This document shows, one piece after another, positions 13,682 to 23,721 of a DNA stretch of 64,000 nucleotides. Position 1 is the stretch's first letter. Every line of letters starts with the position of its first letter. Source of the DNA: Meandrina meandrites (taxonomy: Eukaryota > Cnidaria > Anthozoa > Scleractinia > Meandrinidae). Where the stretch lies: contig OY855914.1 in assembly GCA_963693305.1 (NCBI GenBank), positions 26,022,472 through 26,086,471 of the forward strand. The letters are read 5' to 3'. The notes below the pieces were generated by a model. It was not told the origin of the DNA, searched no databases, and saw only the letters and a list, made by a program, of their open reading frames with translations. The position numbers and the translations under genes were made by a program.

Positions 13682-16600
13682 GGAATTATAGCAATAATAA
13701 TAATAATAATAAAAAGAACACTTAGAGATTTACCAAGAATGTGTGAAAAGTAATCTTGCAAACGATCATTGCATGACCAAGACAAGGAAAGAGAAAATGT
13801 CGGGAAAGCGTAACACTTGGTGACTTAAAACCTACGTTCACGATTGATCATATTGTAGCTTATTTTGTATACCCTGGGCAAACGTTGCTGGGATTGCCGA
13901 CGAAAAGCAGCAGTAACCTAAATATATTCAATTTAATAGTTAACCTGATTTTCAATTTCTTTTGGATGTTAATTTAACTGAACGTTCTGCCATATCATTG
14001 ACTCATTCCAGACGACAGGGTTTTGATCGATTTCGTTTGCAAACTTTGCAATTGTTCAAATCTCACCGAGCCATTACTTTTACAGTCAACAAAAAATTCA
14101 TTGATCCACTTGTGACTGTAAACTTGATTGAGTTGTCGAGGCTAATGTTTTGTTAATTTTCTTTTGTACAGATTCTCCATGTACGTATGAGCTTGACTTT
14201 TGCGGCTGGCAGACATTTTATAACATGTCAGTCAATGGCCTGAACGTCACAAAAACTTGGAAAATAGTTCGATATTCATGGCCGCATTACGTATTTGACT
14301 ACTCTTATCACTCTAACAACGGTAAGTCTTCAAGGCATTATGAAACTGCTAGTTGCCCGGTTTAAGCCAGTTGCAATAGCGCTTACACGTAGTTTAAAAA
14401 GTAATAAACGAAGCTGTCCATGTGGTACGATTACACAGTTGTCGTAACGATCCTATCAACAAGACTGGAGCTGTAATTCTGATGACTCAAATATTTTGTG
14501 GGCTAACTGGAAAGCAAAATTTCTGAGCACTATCAACATACATGCTCCATTTAGAACTAAACGTATAAGATCGCATAAGGCACCCTGGATCAACTCAGAC
14601 TTGAAGAAAGGTATGCGCGATCGTGACGCTGCCAAGAGAAAAGCTGTAAGTCAAATGATCCATGCGATTGGGCAAAGTATAAAAAGCTGCGAAACGCAAT
14701 AAATAATAGGATCTAAACTGCTAAGGAATCGTATTTTTCGAAAGCTTTTATGCAATTTGAGGGCAACTCTAAGAAAACTTGGCAAACGATTAATGAACTT
14801 ACATCTCGCCGTAAAAGCAATGAGACTGTGAAAGAACTAAAAGTAAATGACGTTGTAATCAATAATTCTAGTGAAATTTCAGATACTCTTAATGACCATT
14901 TTTCAACAATCGGGCCCAGACTTGCCAATGAAATACCTCCAATAGGTCAAAATGATGATTCGAGCTACACTAACTTTATCACTTGTAACAACAAAACATT
15001 CCATTTCTGTCCAACTAGCAGTAATATTGTTTCTTCTCATCTAAACAAATTATCTAGATCTAAAGCAACAGGTCTTGATAACATTTCTGCTAGATTAATC
15101 TGTGAATGTGCTGATCTTATTTCGGTCTCTTTATCTGACCTCTTTAACAAGTCTTTGACTTCTGGTATATTTCCTGACGATTGGAAATGTGCTAGAGTTA
15201 CTCCGTTGTTTAAGCAGGGCGAGCGATCTGATCTAAATAATTATCGACCAATTTCAGTCATTCCAGTAATTGCTAAGGTATTCGAGAGGATCGTGTATGA
15301 CCAGCTATATAGCTTTCTAACGAAAGAGGACGTAATTTCTAAACAACAGTCGGGCTTTCGTTCATTGCATTCAACTGTTACTGCTCTACCGAAAACTGAT
15401 TTTATGAAAAGGAGTTTTCTTTACGCTGGTCCTAAATTGTGGAATTCCTTGCCTAATTCAATTAAGTCGGCTAAAACTCTTGCAGCCTTTAAAAGAGGAC
15501 TGGAAGATAATAATATTCTTGACTTTGATATGTTATTGTCTTGTTATTGATAGTTTGTCCCACTTTTTAATCTCTGTTTAAATTTTTAATCTTACTCGGC
15601 TTTCATGAAAACCAATATTTAACAATTGATGGAATTCCGAGTTTAAATAAAGTGTCACTCACTCACACTCACTCACTCACTCACTCTATTAGAAGCTACC
15701 GATAGTTGGGCGTTTAATATCGATCGCGGAAATGTTAATGCTGTAGTTGTTCTCGATTTAAAAAAAGCGTTCGACACTGTTGATCATGAAATTCTTTTAA
15801 CTAAAATGAACCTTTACGGAGTTCAAGGGGTAGCTCTTGACTGGTTCAACTCATATTTGTCTAGCCGTACACAACGATGTCTTGTTAATGGTTCCCTTTC
15901 TCAAACCTGTTCGCTAAAATGTGGGGTACCTCAAGGAACAATCCTAGGTCCCCTATTATTTCTTATTTACATTAACGACTTGCCCAACTGCCTATCAACA
16001 TGTCAGCCTAGGATGTATGCTGATGACACCCACATCACCTATGCGGGAGCGGATCTGAGCTCTATACAGTCTAATCTAAATCACGATCTAAGTAATTTGA
16101 ACAATTGGCTTACTTCTAATAAACTTACTTTAAACGCGACTAAAACTGAATTTATGTTGATTGGTTCCAGACAAAGATTAAGTACCCTTCCAGATACACT
16201 TGAGCTCTCGATTAATAATGTTCCAATAAATCGTGTCTCCTCAGTCAAATCACTTGGTGTGTTGATCGACGAAAACCTAACTTGGCAAACCCATATTGAT
16301 AAATTGTCTAAAAAGATTGCATCTGGGATTGGTGCCATAAAACGAGTTAGGCCTTTTGTTCCACCGGCTACACTGCTTTATATATACAGTGCTCTAATTC
16401 AACCTCATTTTGACTATTGCAATCTTGTCTGGGGTAATTGCGGTAAAACTTTGTCGGACAGGCTACAAAAGCTTCAGAACCGCGCCGCTCGCGTGTTAAC
16501 TTCCTCTAGTTATGATACTGATGCCAAAGGTCTAATACGACAACTAGGTTGGAAAGATTTGTGTACCCAACGTCAAATTCAGAAAGCCTTAATGGTATAT

Positions 16601-19600
16601 AAATCTTAAAATGGCTTGGTTCCTGAATACCTATCGTCTAAATTTCTAAAACGTAGTGGAATGCCCTATTCTTTAAGGGATTCCGAAAACAAACTGGTTG
16701 TACCTCATCCACGAACTAACTATATGAAAAATAGCTTTAGTTACAGTGGTGCAACTCTCTGGAACAGCCTACCCTGCAATCTCAGGATGATAAAATCCTA
16801 TAATCAATTTAAAAGCAAAGTTAGACACGGCATTCATGGAAAACAGGATTAGTTTAATATTTAAATTAGTATTTACTACATATGTACTTCAATTTTTATT
16901 AATTAGTATTTAGCATGGATTGTTTATTAGTAGTTTATTAGTATTAATTTTTATTATAACTTTAAATAATAGTATATTACCTGATGATTTTTAACCTTGT
17001 ATAAAGAAATGTTAAATAAATAAATAAATAAATAAATAAGTTGACTATTCCCCGGCTATTCTGATCTTATACCTCTGTCATGATGGTAAGTCTTCAAGGC
17101 ATCAGTGATGCGCGTTCTTCAAGTGAATGGCTTGAGTTAGCTCTTAAAGTTAGACGATACATAGAAGCAAACTTGTTTTGTCACGCTTAGCACTAGTAAA
17201 ATTCAGCAAAATTTTGAGCATCCTTTTTCAAATTTTCCAAATTCAGGAAAACTGCTATACGTCGGTAACGAATGGAAAGACCCGGGTGGACGAGCAGCTA
17301 TCATCAGTCCTCGAATCACAAAACTGTCCCAGCTATGCTTTGTTGTGTTCTTTTACCGCATGGGAGGAAAAGGAAGAGCAATATTGTCACTTTACATTCA
17401 AACAGGTTAGCCAGGTGTAATAATTGTATTTCCTTCGCTCAGCGGTCATCATGATTATTAGTCATCCTCGCTACTGTTTTAATTTTTTTTTTGCAATCTC
17501 AAAAACTAACCTTGTACAAAACATTTCGGAACGCATTCAAAGTAGAAATTATTTCTCGACCAGTGTTTTGTCTTTCTGTTCCATCAGATTTACCGGGCTT
17601 TTTCCTTGTTAAAATCTTTGGACTTTTATCCCATACGAGCTCGATTCGTGAACAGACTGGGATTTTGGTACGAATCCATCCATATTTTTGGAATTGCACA
17701 TAACTATAAAACATATTGAAAAAACACAGAACAAATCAAATTTGCCAACCTTATAATGTTGCTGGGAGATTCATGGCAAGATAATTTTAAAGCTGCGCGT
17801 GGCTTGTATGTCAAGTCTGCTATCTTTATTTCAAGCTTAGTTAATTTTATATCTTCTAGGAACATTTCTCACAATTGAACAGAGGCTAATTTGGAGCGCC
17901 AAAGATATTGAGGTATCGAGTTGGAGAAAGGTGGTTGTTGAACTTCCCAAAGACATTGATGAATATAGACTGTTGTTTGAAGGTGAATACAACGAGACGT
18001 CAAGTTACTACTCCAGGAACTATGTGACTATTGATAACTTAGACCTGAGAAGCTGTTCAGTTGAAGGTAAACTATTCTCCCACCCAATGTTATTATATAG
18101 ATTGGAATACGTGAAAAATCCGGGGCTTTAATGTGATTCTAATGCACGAACATTTTGTTTACAAGTGCCAATGGCCTATCTCGTAGTACGTGTCTGCTTT
18201 TGAAATACGTTGTAACATAGCTCCAACCCTTAAACCGTGATTTTTCCTGAGAGCGAAGAGCAAGCTCTACTAAAAAAAAAAAAAAACTTTTATTTTCATA
18301 TAAGCCATCTATAATCTAATTACCTCTTGTTAATAGTAGCGCGCTTCTTCGGTTTCATCAAAAGAGATAAATATGGGTTATTGACCAAGCGTTAGGTCAA
18401 GATAGCGGGATATTGACCAAATTCCTTTTTTGTCCGTGTTTTATGGACCGAGACAAAGTCGAGGTCCATAAACACACAAAATATGAAGGTCAGGCCAGTG
18501 TCCCTCCGCCATCTTGGCCGAACAAGCTTGGCCAATATGGCAACAACGGCAGCAACAACAAGAACGAATTTGCGGGAAAATCGCGGGCAATCCCGAAAGG
18601 GTAAGACAGGCCCATCTTGTCCGCTCGGGTAGCCAATCACAACGCAGGCTTAACCTTATCTCGCTTGCTCGTGGGGGTAGCCATATAGCCATATGCATTA
18701 TTGACTAGTGTTTTATCTAACATTTTCCCTGCAGAACATCACATATCTAACAGTGTATTCAGTGACAACATTCACCAAGCGATAAGCTACACCTCTGTGG
18801 ACGGTGGAAACGGTAAAAGAGCTAGTGTCACCATTGAACGGTGTAAAATCATCGACACTAACATCTCTACATTAAACGTTCCTCAAAAGAGTGCTATTTT
18901 TCTCGATATCCATGACAGCAATTTCACGCTTGCCAACAACTTCATTTCTGGAAACCTCCTAGGTGGAATTCAAGCGCGGTTAGGGAAAAGCGACGGAACA
19001 AGCGAACTGAGAAGTTTGATATACGGCAACACGTTCTCCAGTAATGAAAACGGAGCAATACTCGTTCAAGAAAGGAAAGAGTTGAAACGCAATTACAGCT
19101 CTATTTACATTGTGAACAACATCTTTGAAAGTAATTTGGGCTATGGTAGCACAATACAAATTGCTGAGGTGCAAAGCCAAATCGCAAATAATGTTTTCTA
19201 CAACAACTCCGGCCTACACGTGATAGAATACAAATTTTCTAGCACGTGGCCCAGAGAACAGAAGTGCGAATTAAACAATTTTTATTTCAATAAAGGCCTT
19301 GGACAGAAGTACGGTGTGACTATTTTGTCCAACGGACCAATGAAATACCACAGAAATAACTTAAAGAATCCATTAAACGTTTACGAGCTCAGTTCAACAA
19401 CACAAGCAGTTTCTGACCCGATTGAAGCAGCACAAAACTGGTGGGGCTTTGAAAATGATTCTTTCATTGCTTCACGTATTTACGATAAAAATGACGATGA
19501 CAGAGTAGCAGCCGTGGAATATAAACCTTACCAAAAGCTGCCGCCAAGTAACATTTTGTCAGGTAAGTAGAATGTAGTTGTAGTACAAACTTAGCTACTT

Positions 19601-22600
19601 GTGGTTTGGCCTTAATTAGATTAAGGATCTGGATGTCGGTACTGAAACTCAGTTATCAGTTAAACTTTCAGCGATTTCTCAGCTATCACTAAATTTTTCA
19701 GATCTTGGATCTCAGCTATCAGTTAAAATTTTAGCCCATCTCTCATCTATCAGTAAATTTTGCAGACCTCCGATATCAGCTATCAGTTATATATTTCTCA
19801 GCAGAAATGTTAAATTTTGACCAATTCTCGTTTGAACCCCCTCCAGACCCTATGGTTGGAGCGTTGAGATTTAAAAAATAAGTTTGACTTTGCAAAGAGC
19901 CCTCGTGTTGTGTTTTAAGACAAGACAATCTCTTGTCAAGTGTAAAGAGTCTCTTTGCATCTTTTTTTCCAAAGCGTAGAAGGTCACCTAAGAATGGAAA
20001 CTGATGTTTAGTGCCGGCAGTAACAATGAACCACATGTGCTGGTATAGGTGGCTAAAATTTAGCTAAACGGGAAATTATCAGCTTTCTGATTTAAATCAT
20101 TACCACCAAAACGAAATAAATTTCTGAATTTGTAGTTGTTTCCGTTGTTTTATCTGACTAGTTCTGTTACATATAATTTAGTTAATTGTCCAGCTAACTG
20201 GATGAACAATGGCTCGACACGCTATGTGTACAGGGGTGGAGGTAGGACGCTTAAGGAGGCCAAGAATTATTGTCAGGTAGGCAGTTAACCAAGTCAACAG
20301 TTTTTTTTTCTTCCAAATATAGACCAGGTAATTGTTATTGCAATTGCAATTGTACCCTGTTCGTGGAGTGCTTCTTTAGAGATTTGCCACGCAAATTTTT
20401 CCACTTTCTTTCTTTCTTTCTCCGTTGTTACCCCTACGATACCTTAGAATAAGAGCTTGTACTGCCGTTAAAAGTCTAGTTGAACTGAAACCGTATAAAC
20501 TGTATAAAATCGTATTTTTATATCACCATCGAAAGAAAAATGAAAAATCTTGTTTTTTGAGCGGAATCGAAGTAAAATTTGGATAATGCAGTTAGACCTG
20601 AACGTTGTTGGCTTAGCTTTGCATGTTATACTAACACATTGTTATAAAGTAGACTTACAATTCTTTCTGACATCATGTTTGCCCACTGATTGTTGTACTT
20701 CGCTTGTATTCAAGCAATATGGAGGACATGTGGCATCGACTTTTACGCCAGCTGATATGAAGTTTATCAATATGGCATTCAAGGCATCAAGACCTGATGG
20801 AAAACCTCCTGTGCCTATATGGATAACAACAGAGGAAAACGTGGTATGTGTTCATACTGCGTCACCTTAGTTATTAAATCATAACTGTTGCACGTTGTTC
20901 TTGTTACATTCGATTCATTTGCAGGCTTAGTCCTTCTGCAAATTGTGATTGAACGTAGAAGACAATTGCTTCAATTCTATCCAGTGTGGGAGGTATGATC
21001 GCCTGGTCAGTTTTACAAGTAGTTAACTGTGAAGGACTTAATTTTGACTACTGTCTGCTGTTCCGTTGGATTTTCCCCTTTCTTTAATTTGTTCCCTGGA
21101 AGCATTTTGATCAGCTTTCCCTAACGAGACTGGACAGCTGTAAAGATTAACTTTTGTTCAATTGAACAGGAAGAGGAAATGAGTGGGGAAAAGACAAACT
21201 ACCAGTGTTCCGTGATGAAACACAGCAGAGATCAAGTCGTTGTTCCGTGCAACAGTCTTTATCCCTTTGTTTGCACAACAACAGCTGGTAAGCTAGATGT
21301 GCTTAAACGAATATAATTTACTTTCTTTGTGCTTTGTGAAGTGATGACAATTTTTAAATCTTAAAGTCAATGATAAAGGAGGAGGCGAATTTTTTCATGT
21401 GCAAACCTAAATATCCTGAGAGAAACCAAAACCCTTTTAATTTAATCCCCTATACGAGACGATGAACATCCCCGCCCTTTTTATGTGGGAGTTCCCTCCT
21501 AGACATACATAGCGTACAGTGATTTGTCATTTTCTTTGGGCCGTTACAAAGTGCGAGGCAGCGAGGCATGCAAGCCATTCCGGTTAGCCTACATAGCAGT
21601 ACGGTTAGCCTACATGGCACTCAGGATTGCCTACCTAGCACTTCGGTTTATTGGGGTTAGGGATTTCTGCTTCGCATGCCTTGCATGCCTTGCTACCTAG
21701 CCTCGCATGCCTCGCACTCCTCGCTGCCTCGCATATTTGTAACACTCATTTCCCTTGTTTGATCCCATCTTCTGCTGCCTACGTATTTTTCTAAAATTAA
21801 ATGTCCTTTTAATAACTGCGTTTATGTACATTATGTGAACTTTCAATCCCGGCAAATCATAGTCTCCTTCGCAGCCGTTTTTGGGAGGCGTTGCGTGACA
21901 TCCTAAAAAACGGCTGCCAAGGAGACTTGACAAATCTCGGCGTACTTTAAAATTGCATTTCATTGTAAGCCGCTAACGTTTACCCAAGGTTATAAATAGA
22001 ACGTGGGATAACCTTCTAGATCAGCTATACTTTCAGTATACTATTAGGGTACTGAATTTAAAGCAACGCAAATTCATCGATAAAGTGACGAAGACAAAGT
22101 CTTGATCGTCTAGTAACAAAATGCAAGTGTTCACGAATCTCTTATTTTGATTGTCCACGTTTTGAAACATTGAGCAGTTTCTGAAAAACATAGTAATTCG
22201 TCCTGGCATGCATAATTTTCATTATAAAGCAAGCTGCAAGACGCCTGTTGACTAATAAAAGTGAAAAACCGGATTTATTTCAGTGGTTCGCGAATGTGAG
22301 AGTGCCTTGGGATTGAAAGTTTTATGCAGGATTTCTGCCAACACTTTCAGAAGCCGTTTCTTTATTTTGTTACCATCAGCTAGTTGCAACTATTTCCCCT
22401 TTTTTCATTAAAGCAAGTTATCATAGTTTGTTTAGCATTTGAGATTTCTTCTATTTTCTGTTGGCTTTTGAAATGCGGAAAATCGCGCTAAAACGCCGTC
22501 ATTTTGGTTTACGACGGAGTGAAAGGGCCATAAGGCTAGTGGCTACAATGATGTCAAGTCGAGAACACGACCAGCTGCATGTTGGATATTTTGCATATTT

Positions 22601-23721
22601 TCTTCTTGCGCTGCAGATGGTCGAGATAGCACTTGCAGCTTGCAAGAGAGTATTCACTTAGTAAAACGTAGAATTATCAGAATTCAACTCTAATATGTTA
22701 TACTTTGTATATTTTTAGGGATGTGTTACAGCTGTACACCGAACATGAGAGTTGTACCACCGGTGCTGTGTGACGATCCGGCAAACTATACTACGGTAAA
22801 CTGCTCTGATAAGGTTCCTTGTTTTATCACCACAGCATTGACGTCTATCAACCGACCGGTCTATGTTCTGGGTTGTGCAGACGTAAGTAAAACCATATCG
22901 CATGCACAATTTCCGGTACGAACCCTAAACAATGAGGATTAGGATGACAAAATTTTTAAGAACAAGCTAAGAACATATACAGGCTGTAATGAATTTAACA
23001 TTGTCTAGTTGTTGGTAGTATTTTTTAGCAATGAACATGCATAAAACACACCTTCCTTTTATTACTTTATTCTAATATAACTTGGCTGCCTGTAATACTT
23101 CTTGAAATAATTTCTAGTCAAGTAATAATATACCATGTTAAAAATTTAGGCCATGAATATAATCTTCGATGATAGCGTTATTACCCCGCAAAAGTTCTTT
23201 GAAAAAAGCTTAAAATTTGACACAATGCTCGCGGTCGATCTAAATTCAAAATGGGTACCTTTACTGCTTGTGAGCCTCACTCCGACGAAACGAACTATAC
23301 TTTGACCGAGGCAAAATTAATATTAATATTAACATTAGCAATAATCAATAGTCAATGATAGCAACGACGACGACGAAACTATTGCCTGCTATACCCAACT
23401 GTACTAGAGCATTACGAACTAATAAAACACTCTTTCGCGTTTGAGAAGTATTATACCATTTCTAACCAACAGTCGTCTTTTTCTCCTATGCAGGCAATTT
23501 TATCTGATACTTTTGTTGGAAACTGCTCTTCTATTGAGGCGCAAGTCTGTTCCAACATTGTGGCGAGAGTAGCAAACGACTCTCAACTTACAGTCACCTC
23601 CTGTCGCTCAATCTGCTGCATGAAAAGCAAGTGTAATGTGAAGGACCTAGGTTCTACCTCACCGGAATCGGTGACTCCGACACCTGCAACTGCACCACCT
23701 ATAGGTACGCTAGGGGTTTAA
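5125..23721 (+). CDS. bark: Bark beetle-like giant multidomain surface protein (5' incomplete)
   Basis: I resolve eleven exons: 5125-7899, 8099-10921, 14172-14321, 17247-17405, 17860-18066, 18735-19562, 20182-20276, 20715-20843, 21170-21287, 22719-22882 and 23494-23721. Together they code about 2,550 residues. Every junction has GT-AG ends and matching phase; the first six exons are symmetric phase 1-1. Domain order is repeated beta-helix (PbH1) blocks with NWWG motifs, two SRCR domains, two CUB-like segments, MAM, beta-helix, C-type lectin and LU. SRCR, PbH1 and lectin domains together are characteristic of Bark/Anakonda, a tricellular-junction protein in flies; the MAM and LU parts are additions as far as I know. 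The signal peptide exon must lie left of the window. No membrane segment was found. An in-frame TAA at 6849-6851 interrupts the frame. Confidence 0.75.
6849..6851 (+). other. In-frame premature stop codon in SRCR 1
   Basis: The local reading is G-P-W-stop-G-R-V-E. In the second SRCR of the same gene the matching stretch is F-P-W-E-G-R-V-E (about 9901-9924). One base change (GAA to TAA) explains it. The bases also form a good splice-donor string (GTG|GTAAGG), so use as an alternative donor is possible but has no visible partner. Nonsense allele, readthrough and base-call error are all open. Confidence 0.85.
8099..10921 (+). CDS. bark: Bark-like exon: beta-helix, SRCR 2, beta-helix, CUB-like 2
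   Basis: The acceptor 'actgcgatag' is in phase 1. The first 1.4 kb codes PbH1 repeats, including two nearly duplicate coils (about 8270-8400 and 8420-8540, both with IISTNLQ and ELTIEN). The NWWG motif is near 9474, followed by the same cap-like segment as in the previous unit (LTIEAGVTVTVSPG near 9740). The SRCR domain at about 9880-10190 has the expected Cys and the WEGRVEV start. Beta-helix (10200-10540) and a CUB-like region with LKIYDS (10560-10910) follow. The donor is g|gtgagt in phase 1. This exon repeats the architecture of the exon before it, so the two look like an internal duplication. Confidence 0.85.
10934..11008 (+). repeat. (TAA)n microsatellite
   Basis: An uninterrupted run of about 24 TAA units starts 13 bases after the splice donor of the exon ending at 10921. 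Confidence 0.95.
11295..11381 (+). repeat. (TAA)n microsatellite, imperfect
   Basis: TAA units with a few single-base losses. The string 'gcaggcctaaaagcggagctccc' fragment that follows resembles the end of the SINE-like repeat at 13.6 kb. Confidence 0.9.
13140..13722 (+). repeat. SINE-like interspersed repeat with (TAA)n tail
   Basis: The motifs 'cgtacggacggac' and 'aaccaaattttctcg' occur twice (about 13170 and 13525). The second copy ends in a GC-rich hairpin (ctggcgcgcttcgcgcgctgg, about 13587) followed by a long TAA tail with an interruption. A 3' simple-repeat tail on a dispersed unit is typical of retroposed elements. Class is inference. Confidence 0.5.
14172..14321 (+). CDS. bark: Bark-like exon: MAM domain, part 1
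   Basis: The acceptor 'cttttgtacag' and donor g|gtaagt are both phase 1. It codes the N-terminal third of a MAM domain, with CTYELDFCGW and a W-K-I pattern, ending DYSYHSNN. MAM domains act in adhesion and oligomerisation outside the cell. The exon is followed directly by the LINE-containing intron. Confidence 0.8.
14496..16852 (+). pseudogene. LINE reverse transcriptase ORF, broken
   Basis: The ORF begins in the post-endonuclease linker (HAPFRTKRIR near 14540). A frameshift follows near 14660 and a stop near 14714, and the frame continues from about 14750 through RKSNETVKEL and the N-terminal RT blocks (NYRPISVIPV near 15240). It is interrupted by a foreign insert at 15389-15683. It resumes in the same frame with the catalytic blocks (DLKKAFD, GVPQGTILGP, YADDT at about 16015), has a TAA at 16607-16609 and ends near 16852. 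It cannot make functional enzyme. Confidence 0.85.
15389..15683 (+). mobile_element. 3' end of a second LINE inserted in the first
   Basis: About 295 bp replaces the continuity of the RT frame. It codes a LINE C-terminus (GPKLWNSLPNSIKS), has its own 3' UTR and ends in an (ACTC)n tail. CTCTA occurs directly before it (15384-15388) and after it (15684-15688), a likely target-site duplication. Leaving out the insert plus one CTCTA restores continuity of the host LINE frame. The two LINEs have different tails, AAAT and ACTC, so they are different families or subfamilies. Confidence 0.85.
17040..17104 (+). repeat. Diverged duplicate of a MAM exon end and its donor
   Basis: The 17 bases at 17087-17103 (gtaagtcttcaaggcat) equal the intron start at 14322. 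The bases before them align loosely with the end of the MAM exon (tcttat, actct and related). The copy has no good acceptor because the LINE tail abuts it. Confidence 0.5.
17247..17405 (+). CDS. bark: Bark-like exon: MAM domain, part 2
   Basis: The acceptor 'ccaaattcag' and donor g|gttagc are both phase 1. It codes the central MAM part: GKLLYVGNEW, then AAIISPRI, CFVVFFYRMGGKG and LSLYIQ. This matches the family pattern of a Ser-Pro, a conserved Cys and an F-Y-x-M-x-G block. Confidence 0.85.
17406..17859 (+). other. bark: Intron of the Bark-like gene
   Basis: AT-rich intron between two MAM exons. I see nothing else in it. Confidence 0.7.
17860..18066 (+). CDS. bark: Bark-like exon: MAM domain, part 3
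   Basis: The acceptor 'atatcttctag' and donor g|gtaaac are both phase 1. It codes the C-terminal MAM part: RLIWSAKDIE, SWRKVVVELP, YRLLFEGEY, TIDNLDLRSC. The final Cys and the Asp-Asn before it match the usual end of the domain. Confidence 0.85.
18370..18715. repeat. Intronic palindromic MITE-like repeat
   Basis: The sequence 'ttgaccaagcgttaggtc' and what follows pairs with a downstream segment ending 'gaacaagcttggccaat', around a centre at 'tggaccgagacaaagtcgaggtcca'. The element fills most of the intron between the MAM and the following beta-helix exon. No coding role is visible. Confidence 0.6.
18735..19562 (+). CDS. bark: Bark-like exon: third beta-helix block with NWWG
   Basis: The acceptor 'tttccctgcag' and donor g|gtaagt are both phase 1. 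It codes PbH1 repeats (NNFISGNLLGGI, YGNTFSSNENGAI and similar) ending with a third NWWG motif near 19440 and the segment SRIYDKNDDD. Unlike the first two units, no SRCR follows; the protein goes straight to the lectin domain. Confidence 0.85.
19563..20181 (+). other. bark: Intron with degenerate minisatellite
   Basis: The stretch 19640-19795 holds about three copies of a unit near 55 bp built on 'tctcagctatcagttaaa'. The rest shows no coding signal. Confidence 0.6.
20182..20276 (+). CDS. bark: Bark-like exon: C-type lectin domain, part 1
   Basis: Phase-1 acceptor, donor g|gtaggc in phase 0. It codes the start of a C-type lectin-like domain: NCPANW, YRGGGRTLKEAKNYCQ, with the first Cys and the W/alpha-helix pattern of the family. 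Confidence 0.8.
20715..20843 (+). CDS. bark: Bark-like exon: C-type lectin domain, part 2
   Basis: A 129-bp, phase 0-0 exon codes YGGHVASTFTPADMKFIN and ends PIWITTEENV before donor gtatgt. The G-G-H-hydrophobic-A-S block directly after the Cys-Gln of the previous exon is a standard C-type lectin feature. The segment between helix 2 and the W-I strand is short. Confidence 0.8.
21170..21287 (+). CDS. bark: Bark-like exon: C-type lectin domain, part 3
   Basis: Phase 0 in, phase 1 out (g|gtaagc). It codes YQCSVMKHSRD, then VVVPCNSLYPFVC, the last three conserved Cys of the lectin fold. The usual Ca-binding EPN/WND motifs are not visible, so sugar binding is doubtful; the domain may be structural. 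Confidence 0.8.
21288..22718 (+). other. bark: Intron with palindromic repeats
   Basis: A foldback repeat at 21543-21741 (gttacaaagtgcgaggcag and its inverted copy) contains internal copies of 'ggttagcctacat'. A small hairpin at about 21866-21925 pairs agtctccttcgcagccg with its complement. No signal-peptide-like exon in phase 1 was seen here, which supports joining the LU exons downstream to the lectin exons. Confidence 0.55.
22719..22882 (+). CDS. bark: Bark-like exon: LU (Ly6/uPAR) domain, part 1
   Basis: The acceptor 'gtatatttttag' is phase 1, matching the phase-1 donor of the lectin exon; the exon ends in phase 0 before gtaagt. It codes MCYSCTPN, then CDDP, VNCSDKVPCFIT and VYVLGCAD, the first half of a three-finger LU domain. 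It could instead be exon 2 of a free-standing Ly6 gene, whose signal exons in this window also end in phase 1. I favour fusion because no such exon was found upstream. Confidence 0.7.
23494..23721 (+). CDS. bark: Bark-like last exon: LU domain part 2 and Ser/Thr/Pro tail
   Basis: The acceptor 'ctcctatgcag' is phase 0, matching. It codes the second half of the LU domain with the signature CCMKSKCN, then a Thr/Pro-rich stretch (TPTPATAPP) and TAA at 23719-23721. A donor (g|gtacgc after 23704) offers another exit: a possible acceptor before 24057 would add a few residues and a stop. Neither version shows a membrane segment or clear GPI signal, so the true 3' end may be missing. Confidence 0.65.
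   Translation, partial: AILSDTFVGNCSSIEAQVCSNIVARVANDSQLTVTSCRSICCMKSKCNVKDLGSTSPESVTPTPATAPPIGTLGV

Larger units (their letters stand above)
10922..14171 (+). other. bark: Intron of the Bark-like gene
   Basis: This 3.2-kb intron holds three TAA microsatellites and a SINE-like repeat (13140-13720). The stretch 11400-13100 is AT-rich and shows no gene that I can support. Confidence 0.7.
14440..17040 (+). mobile_element. LINE (CR1/L2/Jockey-like), 5'-truncated and decayed
   Basis: The sequence runs from the end of the endonuclease/linker region into reverse transcriptase and the C-terminal region, then ends in an (AAAT)n tail at 17016-17038. The RT motifs LKKAFDTVDH, GVPQGTILGPLLF and YADDT are clear. 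The clade is judged from the RT style and short tandem-repeat tail; L2 and CR1 cannot be separated here. Confidence 0.85.
14322..17246 (+). other. bark: Intron carrying nested LINEs
   Basis: Most of the intron is LINE sequence (14440-17040). The intron start (gtaagtcttcaaggcat) recurs at 17087, preceded by a diverged copy of the end of the MAM exon (17040-17086). Confidence 0.8.

Noticed and set aside
13364..13725. Frames ending in Asn or Ile runs
   Set aside because: They read through the TAA/AAT microsatellite and the SINE-like repeat.
22461..22661. 66-codon frame considered as a signal-peptide exon for the LU domain at 22719
   Set aside because: It begins with a charged, basic stretch, its hydrophobic part is internal, and it ends in a stop with no phase-1 donor.
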